DNA from: Erinaceus europaeus
Lineage: Eukaryota > Chordata > Mammalia > Eulipotyphla > Erinaceidae
DNA length: 64,000 nucleotides
Direction: 5' to 3'
Assembly: GCF_950295315.1 (NCBI RefSeq)
Contig: NC_080179.1
Span: 75,736,336 to 75,800,335 of the forward strand
The position numbers and the translations under genes are program-made. Under the pieces are notes generated by a model. That model was not told the origin of the DNA. It did no database searches and was given only the letters and a program-made list of their open reading frames with translations. The first letter of the stretch is position 1. The number at the start of each line of letters is the position of its first letter. This document shows, piece after piece, positions 1-9,700 of this stretch.

Positions 1-330
1 GTTCATTAAACATTTTGCCCTGTTTTCCAATTTACTGGTCTTCTGCCACCAAGTTGCAGATACTGGTATGATTCTAGCTTGACTTCCTGGGCAGACGGCC
101 TCTGCAATGTCTCCTGGGATTTCACCTCTCCAGGGGAAGGGTAGGAATTGACTTGCCAGTGCCAACATCCAGCAGAGAAGCAATTTCAGAAGCCAGAAGT
201 CCTACCTTTTATACCCGGAAAGGAATTTTGGTCCATAGTCCCAGGAGGGTAAAAGATAGGGAAGTAAAGCAGAGAGCTCTGTACCCCCATTCCATCAGGA
301 CCTGAAACATTCTCACCAGGAATCTTGTTT
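1..330 (+). repeat. Diverged L1 3'-UTR-like segment
   Basis: The segment follows the same order of words as the better preserved copy at 520-925: a 'gccaccaagttgcagat' motif, 'cctgggcagac', 'agcagagaagcaatttcagaagccag' in diverged form, and 'gagggtaaaagatagggaa'. It is therefore probably an older copy of the hedgehog L1 3' untranslated region. No coding capacity is seen. Confidence 0.4.
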
Positions 331-519
331 TTGTAGCATCAATGAAAGAGAAACAAAGCAGGGCCGCTCAGGAAAACAAACAAATAAACACACACTAATG
401 TAGTCATGGGCCCTTTCGAACATAACTAAAATAGGCCTACCGACTATCTACAAAACAGAGACCCCCAAATCTTCATCTGCACTAGTCCAGCCTTTATGTT
501 CATGATTAGTCAACAATTT

Positions 520-925
520 GTTTGGCTTTATATGTTAACTTTTTTTTTTTTCAGCCACCAGGTTCCAGATGCTACCATGATGCAAACCTGTCTTCTCTGG
601 ACAGACAACCCCACCAATGTGTCCTGGAGCCCCGCTTACCCAGAGCCCTTCCCCACTGGGGAAAGAGAGAGACAGGCTGAGAGTATGGATCCACCTGTCA
701 ACACCCATGTGCAGCGGGGAAGCAGTTACAGAAGCCAGACCTTCCACCTTCTGCACCCCACAATGTCCCTGGGTCTATACTCCCAGAGGGATAAAGAATA
801 GGAAAGCTACCAGGAGAGGGGATGGGATACAGAGTTCTGGTGGTGGGAATAGTGTGGAGTTGTACCCCTCTTATCCTATTTTTTTTTGTCAGTGTTTCCT
901 TTTAATAAATAAAAATTATATATAT
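520..925 (+). repeat. L1 3' UTR end fragment, sense orientation
   Basis: This module (gccaccaggttccagatgc through gagttctggtggtgggaat and a polyadenylation signal AATAAA at 904-909) recurs in reverse at 30.4-31.8 kb, 36.9-37.1 kb and 55.8-56.3 kb. At 30.4-34.4 kb it is continuous with L1 ORF2, which identifies it as L1 3' UTR. The open frames through it are not genes. Confidence 0.65.
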
Positions 926-934
926 GTAAAAATC

Positions 935-1165
935 AGGGCTGGGTGGTGGTGCACCTGGTTGAGCGCACATGTTGCAACGCCGAAGGAAGCATGTTCGAGC
1001 CTCTGGTCCCCAGCTGCAGGGGAAAGCTTTGCAAGTGGTAAAGCAGTGTTGCAGGTGTCTCACTCTCTCCTTCTCTATCATCCACTTCCCTCTCGATTTC
1101 TGGCTATCTCTATCCAATAAGTAAATAAAGATAAAAAGCACTTGTTTAAAGAAAAAAAAGAAAGA
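935..1165 (+). repeat. SINE type B (tRNA-derived)
   Basis: It starts with the tRNA-like head gggctgggtggtggtgcac, has the internal gttcgagcc box, a pyrimidine-rich body and an A-rich tail with AATAA repeats. It appears full length. Confidence 0.85.
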
Positions 1166-1374
1166 TCAACAAATCTGGAGAACACCACAGGAAGCCAGGC
1201 AGAGTTTCTTTTATTTGAGAGAGACAAGGAAAAAGAGAAAGACACCTGAAATAGTAGTAGGTATAGGGGTGAACTAAAAAGGAAATGAAGGCAGGACCAT
1301 TGAAAAATTTTTTTTTCTTCATGAAGAAAAAATATAGATATACATAGATATAGACAGATAGAGAATCAGCCTGT

Positions 1375-1510
1375 CTTGGTAACCTGGGATGACTACTGGT
1401 TTCCAGTGGAAGGGATTGGATACAGAACTCTGGTGGTGGGAACTATGTGGAGTTATTATCTTACAATTTTGTGAATCAACACTAAATCTCTAAAATAAAT
1501 ATATATTAAA
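1375..1510 (+). repeat. L1 3'-end fragment
   Basis: It holds the same terminal words (agaactctggtggtggga, ttgtgaatcaacactaaa, aaataaatat) found at other L1 3' ends in the window. Confidence 0.5.
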
Positions 1511-1621
1511 AAGAAATTTCACACATTATTTTAGTTACAGCCCTTGTCATATTTGTATGATAATGTGTGTTTTTTAATAATGAATGTTTTCTTTACTGAA
1601 AAAAAATAATCTAAAAAATAG

Positions 1622-1680
1622 ATTGGGACCACATGCTTCAGAGTCCAATAGTTTATCCATTGCACCACTTCCTGGCCAAG
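1622..1680 (-). repeat. SINE type C head fragment
   Basis: The segment reads 'catgcttcagagtccaatag' then 'tttatccattgcaccactt', the antisense of the type C tRNA-like head seen at 27.7 and 20.2 kb. The body is missing or too diverged. Confidence 0.5.
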
Positions 1681-1874
1681 AAGAATGATAATATTTAAAT
1701 GATGACAATTGCATCTGGACTTCAAAAGTGGTAGCTAGCTCCCTCCTAGAGGGGAGAAACAAAATCATCGGGCACAATGTAACTTAACTATTTGAAGACA
1801 TATATGGCTTGACAGTGCTAATGAAAAGTTTCAATATGCTGGTAAAGTTTCTTGTTTTCTTATTGTTTTTGCCA

Positions 1875-1950
1875 TCCTCACTGTGGAGCTGGGCTTGAAC
1901 CTGGGTCACACACTTGGCAGACTCTTCCCATGTGTTACCTTGCCAGCCCC
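1875..1950 (-). repeat. Degenerate SINE fragment, probably type E
   Basis: A 'gggcttgaacctgggtcaca' box with a following 'gttaccttgccagcccc' end resembles an antisense tRNA-like head. It is short and diverged. Confidence 0.35.
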
Positions 1951-2789
1951 ATCTTGATGAATTGTTCCCCTACCTTTCTGAAAAAAATAAATGATTCTCC
2001 TTGGTAGCTTGTGGTACTATATTTCTCCAAAACCTCTCCACTCACTCCCACCCATCCCATAATTCTCATACCTGGGCTCTTACAGATGATCCCACATGAA
2101 TGATTTAGAAAAACAATTATTTTTCTCTTTTGTTCAAAAAGAGCTCTACCAATTGTAAAAACGGAAATGCCCAAGAAACCTCATCAGAAGTAGCCTCAAA
2201 CACCATAGCAAACTAATTTTATTTTAACAAGACCAATATATAACATATGCTGTGGTAAATATTCTCTTTGTGAGAAGAAGGAACTTTTAAGTGATAGTAT
2301 TCTAGATTCTAAATGAAGCTTGCATCATTTTGAAGAAATTTATTTTTCAAGACCTTTAATTCCATAGTACATAGGAAGTGATTTTTTTGCAAGCACATTT
2401 TCATTTTTCAAAACCATGTGTTATTTACAGAAAATAGAATTCATCTGTTCTTGAATCATTTACACTTAACTCATTAACAAATTCCTGTTAAACCACTTGG
2501 TATTCAAGGACTTTTCAGTTTTCTAAATAAGTTTCCAAAAGCCTTCTTAAAGATATGAAATTGTGTTAAGTAAATATGTACATGAGTTTCCAAACTATGT
2601 TCATTATTTTTCTTGAAAATTTTATGGCTTTCATTGGTAAAATGCGCTTTCTTTTACTATTCCAAAAGAGTTTAATGTGTGAGAATTTAGCATTTGTCAA
2701 TGCAAGAGCACCTACATTTTCCTTTTATGTCTTCCCTACAAGGCTTTGCCCCTACATCATTCCACTTCTCTGGGTAGGCTCTTTTATAT
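1951..2789. other. AT-rich upstream flank, nothing recognised
   Basis: I see no exon, repeat family or RNA gene here. Open frames are short and without recognisable protein motifs. Confidence 0.5.
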
Positions 2790-2963
2790 ATTTCTTTTAC
2801 AGAGTGAAAAGATGAGCTACCACTGCACCACTCCACCATTTATGAAATCTCCCCACTTTTTGTGCTGCTCCCATGTGGTCGCTGTGGACTGGAACCCAGG
2901 TCCTTGAGCATGATAACATGTGCACTCTACTGGATGAGCCATCTCCTGCATGCCCCCCCCCCC
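2790..2963 (-). repeat. Old SINE, antisense
   Basis: The segment contains 'ggaacccaggtccttgagca' followed by 'ataacatgtgcactct', which is the antisense tRNA-like head of a type B-related SINE. It ends in a C run. Confidence 0.5.
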
Positions 2964-3179
2964 AATTTAAAACTTAAAGTTGTAAAACAAGTTTTAGACA
3001 ACACTTGAAGATAATTATTTAGTGAATCACATACATACACAAATAAACATCAGGCAAGCATCAGATATTGAGGGAGAAAATGAATAATTATCAAGCACTT
3101 CTTGGATGCTTTGTGGTTACTAAAACTGACCATTTCATAGACCTACACCAAACTAAATGGCCTCTTCACACATGATGTA

Positions 3180-3725
3180 AACTGCCACAAAAATAAAAAG
3201 GCAACAACCCAAATGCCCAACAAGAGATGAGTGTTTAAGGACGTTGTGGCATATGTACACAATGGACTATTATACTGCCGTAAGAAATGACTATATATTC
3301 TCCTTCGCTACAACTAGGAAGGAGCTGGAAAGAATCGTGCTGAGTGAGATAAGCCAGGTGGAGGAGGACAAGTAGCAGGTGATCCCACTCACAGATGGGC
3401 TCTATGAAACTAAGCAAGGGACAATGCAGGGTGATCCCACTCACAGACGGGCTCTATGAAACTAAGCAAGGGACAATGCAGGGCGAGTCAGGCCTCAACG
3501 CTGTGGTCGATCACAGCAGATTCGAGGCTCAGAAGGGCCAGGGGAGGAGCTTTAATGGAAAGCTGGAGGCCTAAGCCCCTATGGTAGGACAAGATGATTG
3601 ATGGTTTAGTGGAAGGTGAGCTTGACACCTGTCTTGGGGAAATGTGGAAATGTACTTTCATCACTATAATCCTGCCAACAACAACACTTCCTTCATAAAG
3701 TGATGCGAAAGTTGAAAAAAGAAAA
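3180..3725 (+). repeat. L1 fragment: end of ORF2 plus 3' UTR, sense
   Basis: The words 'caacccaaatgcccaacaa', 'atgtacacaatggactatta' and 'gagtgagataagccag' are the classic end of mammalian L1 ORF2, here frame-broken. The 3' UTR follows and ends near the A-rich run at 3715-3730. It lies upstream of the ZNF280D promoter. Confidence 0.8.
3379..3482 (+). repeat. 52-bp tandem duplication inside L1 3' UTR
   Basis: Two copies of a unit beginning gtgatcccactcacaga start at 3379 and 3431 and differ at only one visible base. Confidence 0.85.
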
Positions 3726-3729
3726 AAAG

Positions 3730-4654
3730 GCAACCAGGTCACTGGGGAAAGATAACTGCACCTGGTGCATCTGATAAGGGAGTGGCATCTGGAATCTAGG
3801 AAGAAGTCACACAGCACAGCAGCATCAGACCTAGGTTCCCCAACGACCTCTCAACCTCCTCTCCCTTCAGTAACCCACATCTGCAGGTATAGCTCCGGGC
3901 TTGTTTGTGCTTCGCCTTGTCTCTGCCCCACTTTGTTTCTTCACTCAGCTCTGAAGCTGAGGCCATAGTGTAATGCACACCTGGCAAGGGCGTAGCTGTA
4001 CACAAGCTTCTGCAGTGCCTGGCTTCCAGCTCGTCCCACAGTGGGAATTCCAACCTCAGAGTTGTTCCCATTCAGGGCTTCCCCATGTCTGCAGTTCCTA
4101 TTTTTAATTAGATGGTCCTTTGTGCGTGTGATTTCACAGGTGCTTCCAGCCTTTGGAAGGCAGGGGGGGAAAAAAGGCTTTGATAGCCTTCATGCAGCAC
4201 TTCGAAAACCAGCTGCAAGTCTTGGGCAGTGAAGTGAAAGCACAGTGCAAGTGGGCAGAAACGTCAGAGAAACATGGCGACAGACAGTGATGACTGAAGC
4301 CCCTGAAGAAAGCTGTGTCGGCTGCCTTATTTCTCTGTTTTCTGCAACAGATCTCCTTCACTCAGCTAAACAGCTCCTACTTTAGTGAGATACTGGTCAC
4401 AGTCACAAAAAGAACCAACTCTAGGGATTTAATGTACATAGCATAATACTGCACAGCGCACTGGAGATCTGTGTAGTTTTTACATGTATACTGGTTAGTA
4501 GAGTAGATGGTAAGCTTTCTCACCATACACACGCAGGCAGAGACACTCACTGACAGAAAGAAACTATGTGAGCTGATAGATTTCTTAAAGAACCTATTAT
4601 GGTGATGATTTCACAGTGGCTATGTGTATCAAAGCAACATACTGTATACTATTT
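3730..4654. other. Upstream flank, unassigned
   Basis: Mixed-composition sequence without recognisable repeats, exons or RNA genes. The open frames on both strands are short and unlike any family I know. Confidence 0.45.
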
Positions 4655-4908
4655 ATATATATAGGATTGAGACAGAGAGAAACTGAGAGGAAATGGGGAG
4701 AGAGAGCAGAGGAAGGGAGGGGAGTGGTAAGGAGGAGTGGGAAGGGGAGGGGAGAGGAGATTAGAGGAAAGGAGAGAGGAAAGATTTGTAGCACTACTTC
4801 AACACTCAGGAAACTTTCCCTTGCAGGTAGGGAGGGACCAGGGACTTGAACTTGGATCCTTGTGCATTGTAACATGTGTGTTTTACCAAGTGCACCACCA
4901 CTTTGAAA
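4655..4908 (-). repeat. SINE type B with expanded purine tract
   Basis: The antisense head 'accaagtgcaccaccac' lies at the right end and the B-box-like 'cttgaacttggatcc' is internal. The body between 4683 and 4790 has expanded into a GA/GGA-rich tract. Confidence 0.7.
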
Positions 4909-4917
4909 AAAGGTTTT

Positions 4918-5035
4918 GGCCAGGGAGCTAGCACAATGGTTCTGCAAAAGTCCTCTAAGGTACTCAAAGCTCCCAGGTTCAATCCCTCACTAGAGCTGAA
5001 CAAAGCTCTAGTGAAGAATAAGAAAGAGGAGAAAA
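4918..5035 (+). repeat. SINE type D
   Basis: The head 'ggccagggagctagcacaa' and the box 'cccaggttcaatccct' fit the type D tRNA-like SINE. An A-rich tail follows. Confidence 0.6.
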
Positions 5036-5045
5036 AGAGTCATTT

Positions 5046-5330
5046 AGGGAGTTGGTTGGTAACGCAGTGGGTTAAGCGCACATGGCGTGAAGCGCAAGGA
5101 CTGGCGTAACAATTCCGGTTCGAGCCCCCGGCTCCCCACCTGCAGGGGAGTCGCTTCCCAGGCGGTGAAGCAGGTCTGCAGGTGTCTGTCTTTCTCTCCC
5201 CCTCTCTGTCTTCCCCTCCTCTCTCCATGTCTCTCTGTCCTGTCCAACAACAATGACGACATCAACAGCAACAATAACTACAACAACAATAAAACAAGAG
5301 CAACAAAAGGGAATGAAAAAATATTTAAAC
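5046..5330 (+). repeat. SINE type A
   Basis: Essentially full length: a tRNA-like head with 'gcagtgggttaagcgcac', box 'ggttcgagcccccggc', TC-rich body, and a tail of caa/aat repeats. It sits head-to-head upstream of the island-proximal copy at 5505. Confidence 0.9.
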
Positions 5331-5504
5331 AAAATTTAAAAAAATATTTAAACATGAGCGGAAAACAAACTAAGGAATAGACTCTGCTTTGATAACCCTT
5401 GTTCCAGCGTCGTGTTCGAAATACAATGACTCGGAGCTCGTTCCCATCTTTCGACTGCATCTGAGTGTGTCGTGGTTTTGGGTTTTTTTTTTTTTTCCTA
5501 TAAC

Positions 5505-5780
5505 GTTTCTTTTTAAAATTTTTTTATATTTATTTATTTTCCCTTTTGTTGCCCTTGTTGTTTTATTGTTGTAGTTATTATTCTTGTCGTCGTTGTTGGA
5601 CAGGACAGAGGGACATGGAGAGAGGAGGGGAAGACAGAGAGGGGGAGAGACAGACAGACACCTGCAGACCTGCTGCACCGCCTGGGAAGCGACTCCCCTG
5701 CAGGTGGGGAGCCGGGGGCTCGAACCGGGATCCTCACGCCGGTCGTTGCGCTTGGCGCCCCCTGCGCTCAGCCCGCCGCG
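5505..5780 (-). repeat. SINE type A forming the upstream edge of the CpG island
   Basis: An antisense type A SINE whose tail is at the left and tRNA-like head at the right. From about 5690 it is unusually CpG-rich (for example gccggtcgttgcgcttggcg) and it runs without a break into the CpG island. The retained CpGs suggest it has been unmethylated in the germ line. Confidence 0.85.
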
Positions 5781-5814
5781 CCGCCGCCCGGCCGCCATTC
5801 TCCCTCCCCGTCAG

Positions 5815-5985
5815 ACTGCCCGTCATCTTTCTTCATCTGTGGCGCACACACCGTCGGAAACGGAGAGGGAGCCGGAGAGACACGGCGGCGCCGCCTCAGC
5901 ACTCGCGACGCCTCCTCCCCGCGGGCGGCGGCCGAGGGGCTCGAACCCGGGTCCCACCCGCCACGGCGCCCGCGCCCGCGCCCGC
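5815..5985 (-). repeat. CpG-enriched SINE remnant inside the promoter island
   Basis: The order 'gagagggagccggagagaca', a GC-rich body, and 'ggggctcgaacccgggtcc' mirrors an antisense SINE body and tRNA box. Almost every variable position is G or C. This is an inference from motif order. Confidence 0.55.
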
Positions 5986-6139
5986 AGGAAGCCGGAGCTA
6001 CCCATGAGGCAGCGCGGCGGCCGCGAGCCCCCGGCCCCCCTCCCGCGGCTGGGCCGCCCGTTCCGTCAGGGAGCCGCCAGGGAGCCGCTGCGGCCGCCGG
6101 CCGGGAAGCCCCGCCGCTCCTCCGCCTCGGCGTCCGCGA

Positions 6140-6211
6140 CCCCGTCCCCGTCCCCGTCCCCGTCCCCGTCCCCGTCCCCGACCCCGTCCCCGTCCCCGTC
6201 CCCGTCCCCGT
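6140..6211 (+). repeat. (CCCCGT)12 hexanucleotide repeat
   Basis: Twelve contiguous hexamers with one interruption (CCCCGA at 6176-6181). It lies 63 bp upstream of the probable exon 1 donor. The opposite strand is G-rich (ACGGGG), with runs of four G suited to G-quadruplex formation. Confidence 0.95.
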
Positions 6212-6212
6212 C

Positions 6213-6236
6213 CTGCTGCTGCTGCTGCTGCTGCTG
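6213..6236 (+). repeat. (CTG)8 trinucleotide repeat
   Basis: Eight uninterrupted CTG units immediately follow the hexanucleotide repeat, one base away. Confidence 0.95.
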
Positions 6237-6419
6237 CCCGGGCCGCGCCGGACGGCCGCTCCGCTCGGCTCACGGTAAGCGCGCCGCCCCCGCGCCCGCA
6301 CCCGCGCCCGGCCTCCCGCGCCCGCCGCCCGCGCCCGGCCTCCCGCACCCGCCCGCGCGGCCTCGCTCCGCACTCGCCGGGCCGGGGGCGCCGGGGGCCG
6401 GGAGGGACCGGCGGGCCCG

Positions 6420-6431
6420 GCCGCCATCTTG
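6420..6431 (-). promoter_or_regulatory. YY1-type element, reverse orientation
   Basis: GCCGCCATCTTG is the exact reverse complement of the core-promoter YY1 motif CAAGATGGCGGC. In known promoters this motif tends to lie just downstream of the start site, with the ATGGCGGC form on the transcribed strand. Here that would fit a divergent (minus-strand) start. Confidence 0.6.
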
Positions 6432-6793
6432 CACCGGGCGGCTGCTCCGGTCCCGGCCGCGGCTCCCCGCCCTCCCAGCGCGGCCCGCCGACGCCCCGCA
6501 CCCGCGTCCGCACCCGCATCCGCCCGGACACCGGGGCTGAGGAGCGGGCGGCCGCGACCGGCCGTGCTGTGGCGCCGCGGGCGGGAGGGCGGGCGGCCTG
6601 AGGGAGCCGCGGGCCTTCGGGCTCCCGGCCCCGGACTCGGCCTCTGGAGGCGCCGCCCGGCTTTGTCTGCGCGCCGGCCCGGTGCCGCGTCGGCCCGGGA
6701 GCCCGGGAGCCCAGGCCGTCCTCCTCGCCGCGACCGACCCGACCCGACGCCTCCCCCCGTCGTGAGGGGAAGAGGGGGGGAGAGGGGAGGAGA

Positions 6794-9700
6794 GCCGGAG
6801 GAGGACGGTCACGCGTGCGCACACGGGGGTCACACGGAGGGACGGTCACACTCACACAGAGGGAGAGTCACACACACACAGTCACACTCACACACTGAGG
6901 GAGAGTCACACACACACAGTCACACACACACTGAGGGAGAGTCTCACACACACAGTCACACACACACTGAGGGAGAGTCTCACACACACAGTCACACACA
7001 CACTGAGGGAGAGTCACACACACACAGTCACACTCACACTGAGGGAGAGTCTCACACACACAGTCACACACACACTGAGGGAGAGTCTCACACACACAGT
7101 CACACACACACTGAGGGAGAGTCTCACACACAGTCACACACACACTGAGGGAGAGTCTCACACACACAGTCACACACACACTGAGGGAGAGTCTCACACA
7201 CACAGTCACACACACACACACTGAGGGAGAGTCACACACACACACACACTGAGGGAGAGTCTCACACACACAGTCACACACACACACTGAGGGAGAGTCT
7301 CACACACACACACACACTGAGGGAGAGTCACACACACACAGTCACACACACACTGAGGGAGAGTCTCACACACAGTCACACACACACTGAGGGAGAGTCT
7401 CACACACACAGTCACACACACACTGAGGGAGAGTCTCACACACACAGTCACACACACACTGAGGGAGAGTCTCACACACACAGTCACACACACACACACT
7501 GAGGGAGAGTCACACACACACACTGAGGGAGAGTCTCACACACACAGTCACACACACACACTGAGGGAGAGTCTCACACACACACACACACTGAGGGAGA
7601 GTCACACACACACACTGAGGGAGAGTCTCACACACACAGTCACACACACACACTGAGGGAGAGTCTCACACACACAGTCACACACACACACTGAGGGAGA
7701 GTCTCACACACACAGTCACACACACACTGAGGGAGAGTCTCACACACAGTCACACTCACACACTGAGGGAGAGTCTCACACACACAGTCACACACACACT
7801 GAGGGAGAGTCTCACACACACACACTGAGGGAGAGTCACACACACAGTCACACACACACTGAGGGAGAGTCTCACACACACAGTCACACACACACTGAGG
7901 GAGAGTCTCACACACACAGTCACACACACACTGAGGGAGAGTCTCACACACAGTCACACACACACTGAGGGAGAGTCTCACACACACAGTCACACACACA
8001 CTGAGGGAGAGTCTCACACACACAGTCACACACACACTGAGGGAGAGTCTCACACACACAGTCACACACACACTGAGGGAGAGTCTCACACACACAGTCA
8101 CACACACACTGAGGGAGAGTCACACACACACAGTCACACTCACACTGAGGGAGAGTCTCACACACACAGTCACACACACACTGAGGGAGAGTCTCACACA
8201 CAGTCACACACACACTGAGGGAGAGTCTCACACACACAGTCACACACACACTGAGGGAGAGTCTCACACACACAGTCACACACACACTGAGGGAGAGTCT
8301 CACACACAGTCACACACACACTGAGGGAGAGTCACACACACACACTGAGGGAGAGTCTCACACACACAGTCACACACACACACTGAGGGAGAGTCTCACA
8401 CACACACACACTGAGGGAGAGTCACACACACACACTGAGGGAGAGTCTCACACACACAGTCACACACACACACTGAGGGAGAGTCTCACACACACAGTCA
8501 CACACACACACTGAGGGAGAGTCACACACACACTAAGGGAGAGTCACACACAGTCACACACACACTGAGGGAGAGTCTCACACACAGTCACACTCACACA
8601 CTGAGGGAGAGTCTCACACACACAGTCACACACACACACTGAGGGAGAGTCTCACACACACACACTGAGGGAGAGTCACACACACAGTCACACACACACT
8701 TCAGGAGAGTCTCACACACACAGTCACACACACACACTGAGGGAGAGTCTCACACACACAGTCACACACACTGAGGGAGAGTCTCACACACACAGTCACA
8801 CACACACTGAGGGAGAGTCTCACACACACAGTCACACACACACTGAGGGAGAGTCACACACACACAGTCACACTCACACTGAGGGAGAGTCTCACACACA
8901 CAGTCACACACACACTGAGGGAGAGTCTCACACACAGTCACACACACACTGAGGGAGAGTCTCACACACACAGTCACACACACACTGAGGGAGAGTCTCA
9001 CACACACAGTCACACACACACTGAGGGAGAGTCTCACACACAGTCACACACACACTGAGGGAGAGTCACACACACACACTGAGGGAGAGTCTCACACACA
9101 CAGTCACACACACACACTGAGGGAGAGTCTCACACACACACACTGAGGGAGAGTCACACACACACACTGAGGGAGAGTCTCACACACACAGTCACACACA
9201 CACACTGAGGGAGAGTCTCACACACACAGTCACACACACACACTGAGGGAGAGTCACACACACACAGTCACACACACACTAAGGGAGAGTCACACACAGT
9301 CACACACACACTGAGGGAGAGTCTCACACACAGTCACACTCACACACTGAGGGAGAGTCTCACACACACAGTCACACACACACTGAGGGAGAGTCTCACA
9401 CACACACACTGAGGGAGAGTCACACACACAGTCACACACACACTTCAGGAGAGTCTCACACACACAGTCACACACACACACTGAGGGAGAGTCTCACACA
9501 CACAGTCACACACACTGAGGGAGAGTCTCACACACACAGTCACACACACACTGAGGGAGAGTCTCACACACACAGTCACACACACACACACTGAGGGAGA
9601 GTCACACACACACTGAGGGAGAGTCTCACACACACAGTCACACTCACACAGAGGGAGAGTCACACACACTGAGGGAGAGTCTCACACACACAGTCACACA

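Larger units (their letters stand above)
5990..6274 (+). other. ZNF280D: Probable non-coding first exon of ZNF280D
   Basis: The right boundary is a consensus donor (cacg|gtaagc, GT at 6275-6276) inside the CpG island, in the gene's orientation. The left boundary is not visible and 5990 is only nominal. The exon would contain the (CCCCGT)12 and (CTG)8 repeats. An ATG at 6004 in a weak context opens a frame that stays open to the donor (90 codons plus one base), with a Ser-Pro run and eight Cys from the repeats. Any translation from it would be an upstream ORF and is not supported. Several alternative first exons are possible in a promoter of this type. Confidence 0.5.
5690..6790. promoter_or_regulatory. 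ZNF280D: CpG-island promoter of ZNF280D
   Basis: About 1.1 kb of very G+C- and CpG-rich sequence, the only such stretch in the window, lies upstream of all ZNF280D coding exons. There are many GC boxes, no obvious TATA box, a YY1-type element at 6420-6431 and a good splice donor at 6275. A CpG-island, TATA-less promoter fits a broadly expressed zinc-finger gene. The start site cannot be placed from sequence. The downstream edge passes directly into the CA-rich tandem array. Confidence 0.8.

Noticed and set aside
6004..6274. Possible 90-codon start in exon 1 with Ser-Pro and Cys runs as a true N-terminus
   Set aside because: Weak start context, repeat-derived sequence, and no resemblance to ZNF280D. 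It might be an upstream ORF at most.
5584..6540. 318-codon open frame across the SINE and CpG island, and antisense frames of 219-285 codons
   Set aside because: It starts inside a SINE, crosses a good splice donor and reads through simple repeats. GC-rich sequence simply has few stop codons.
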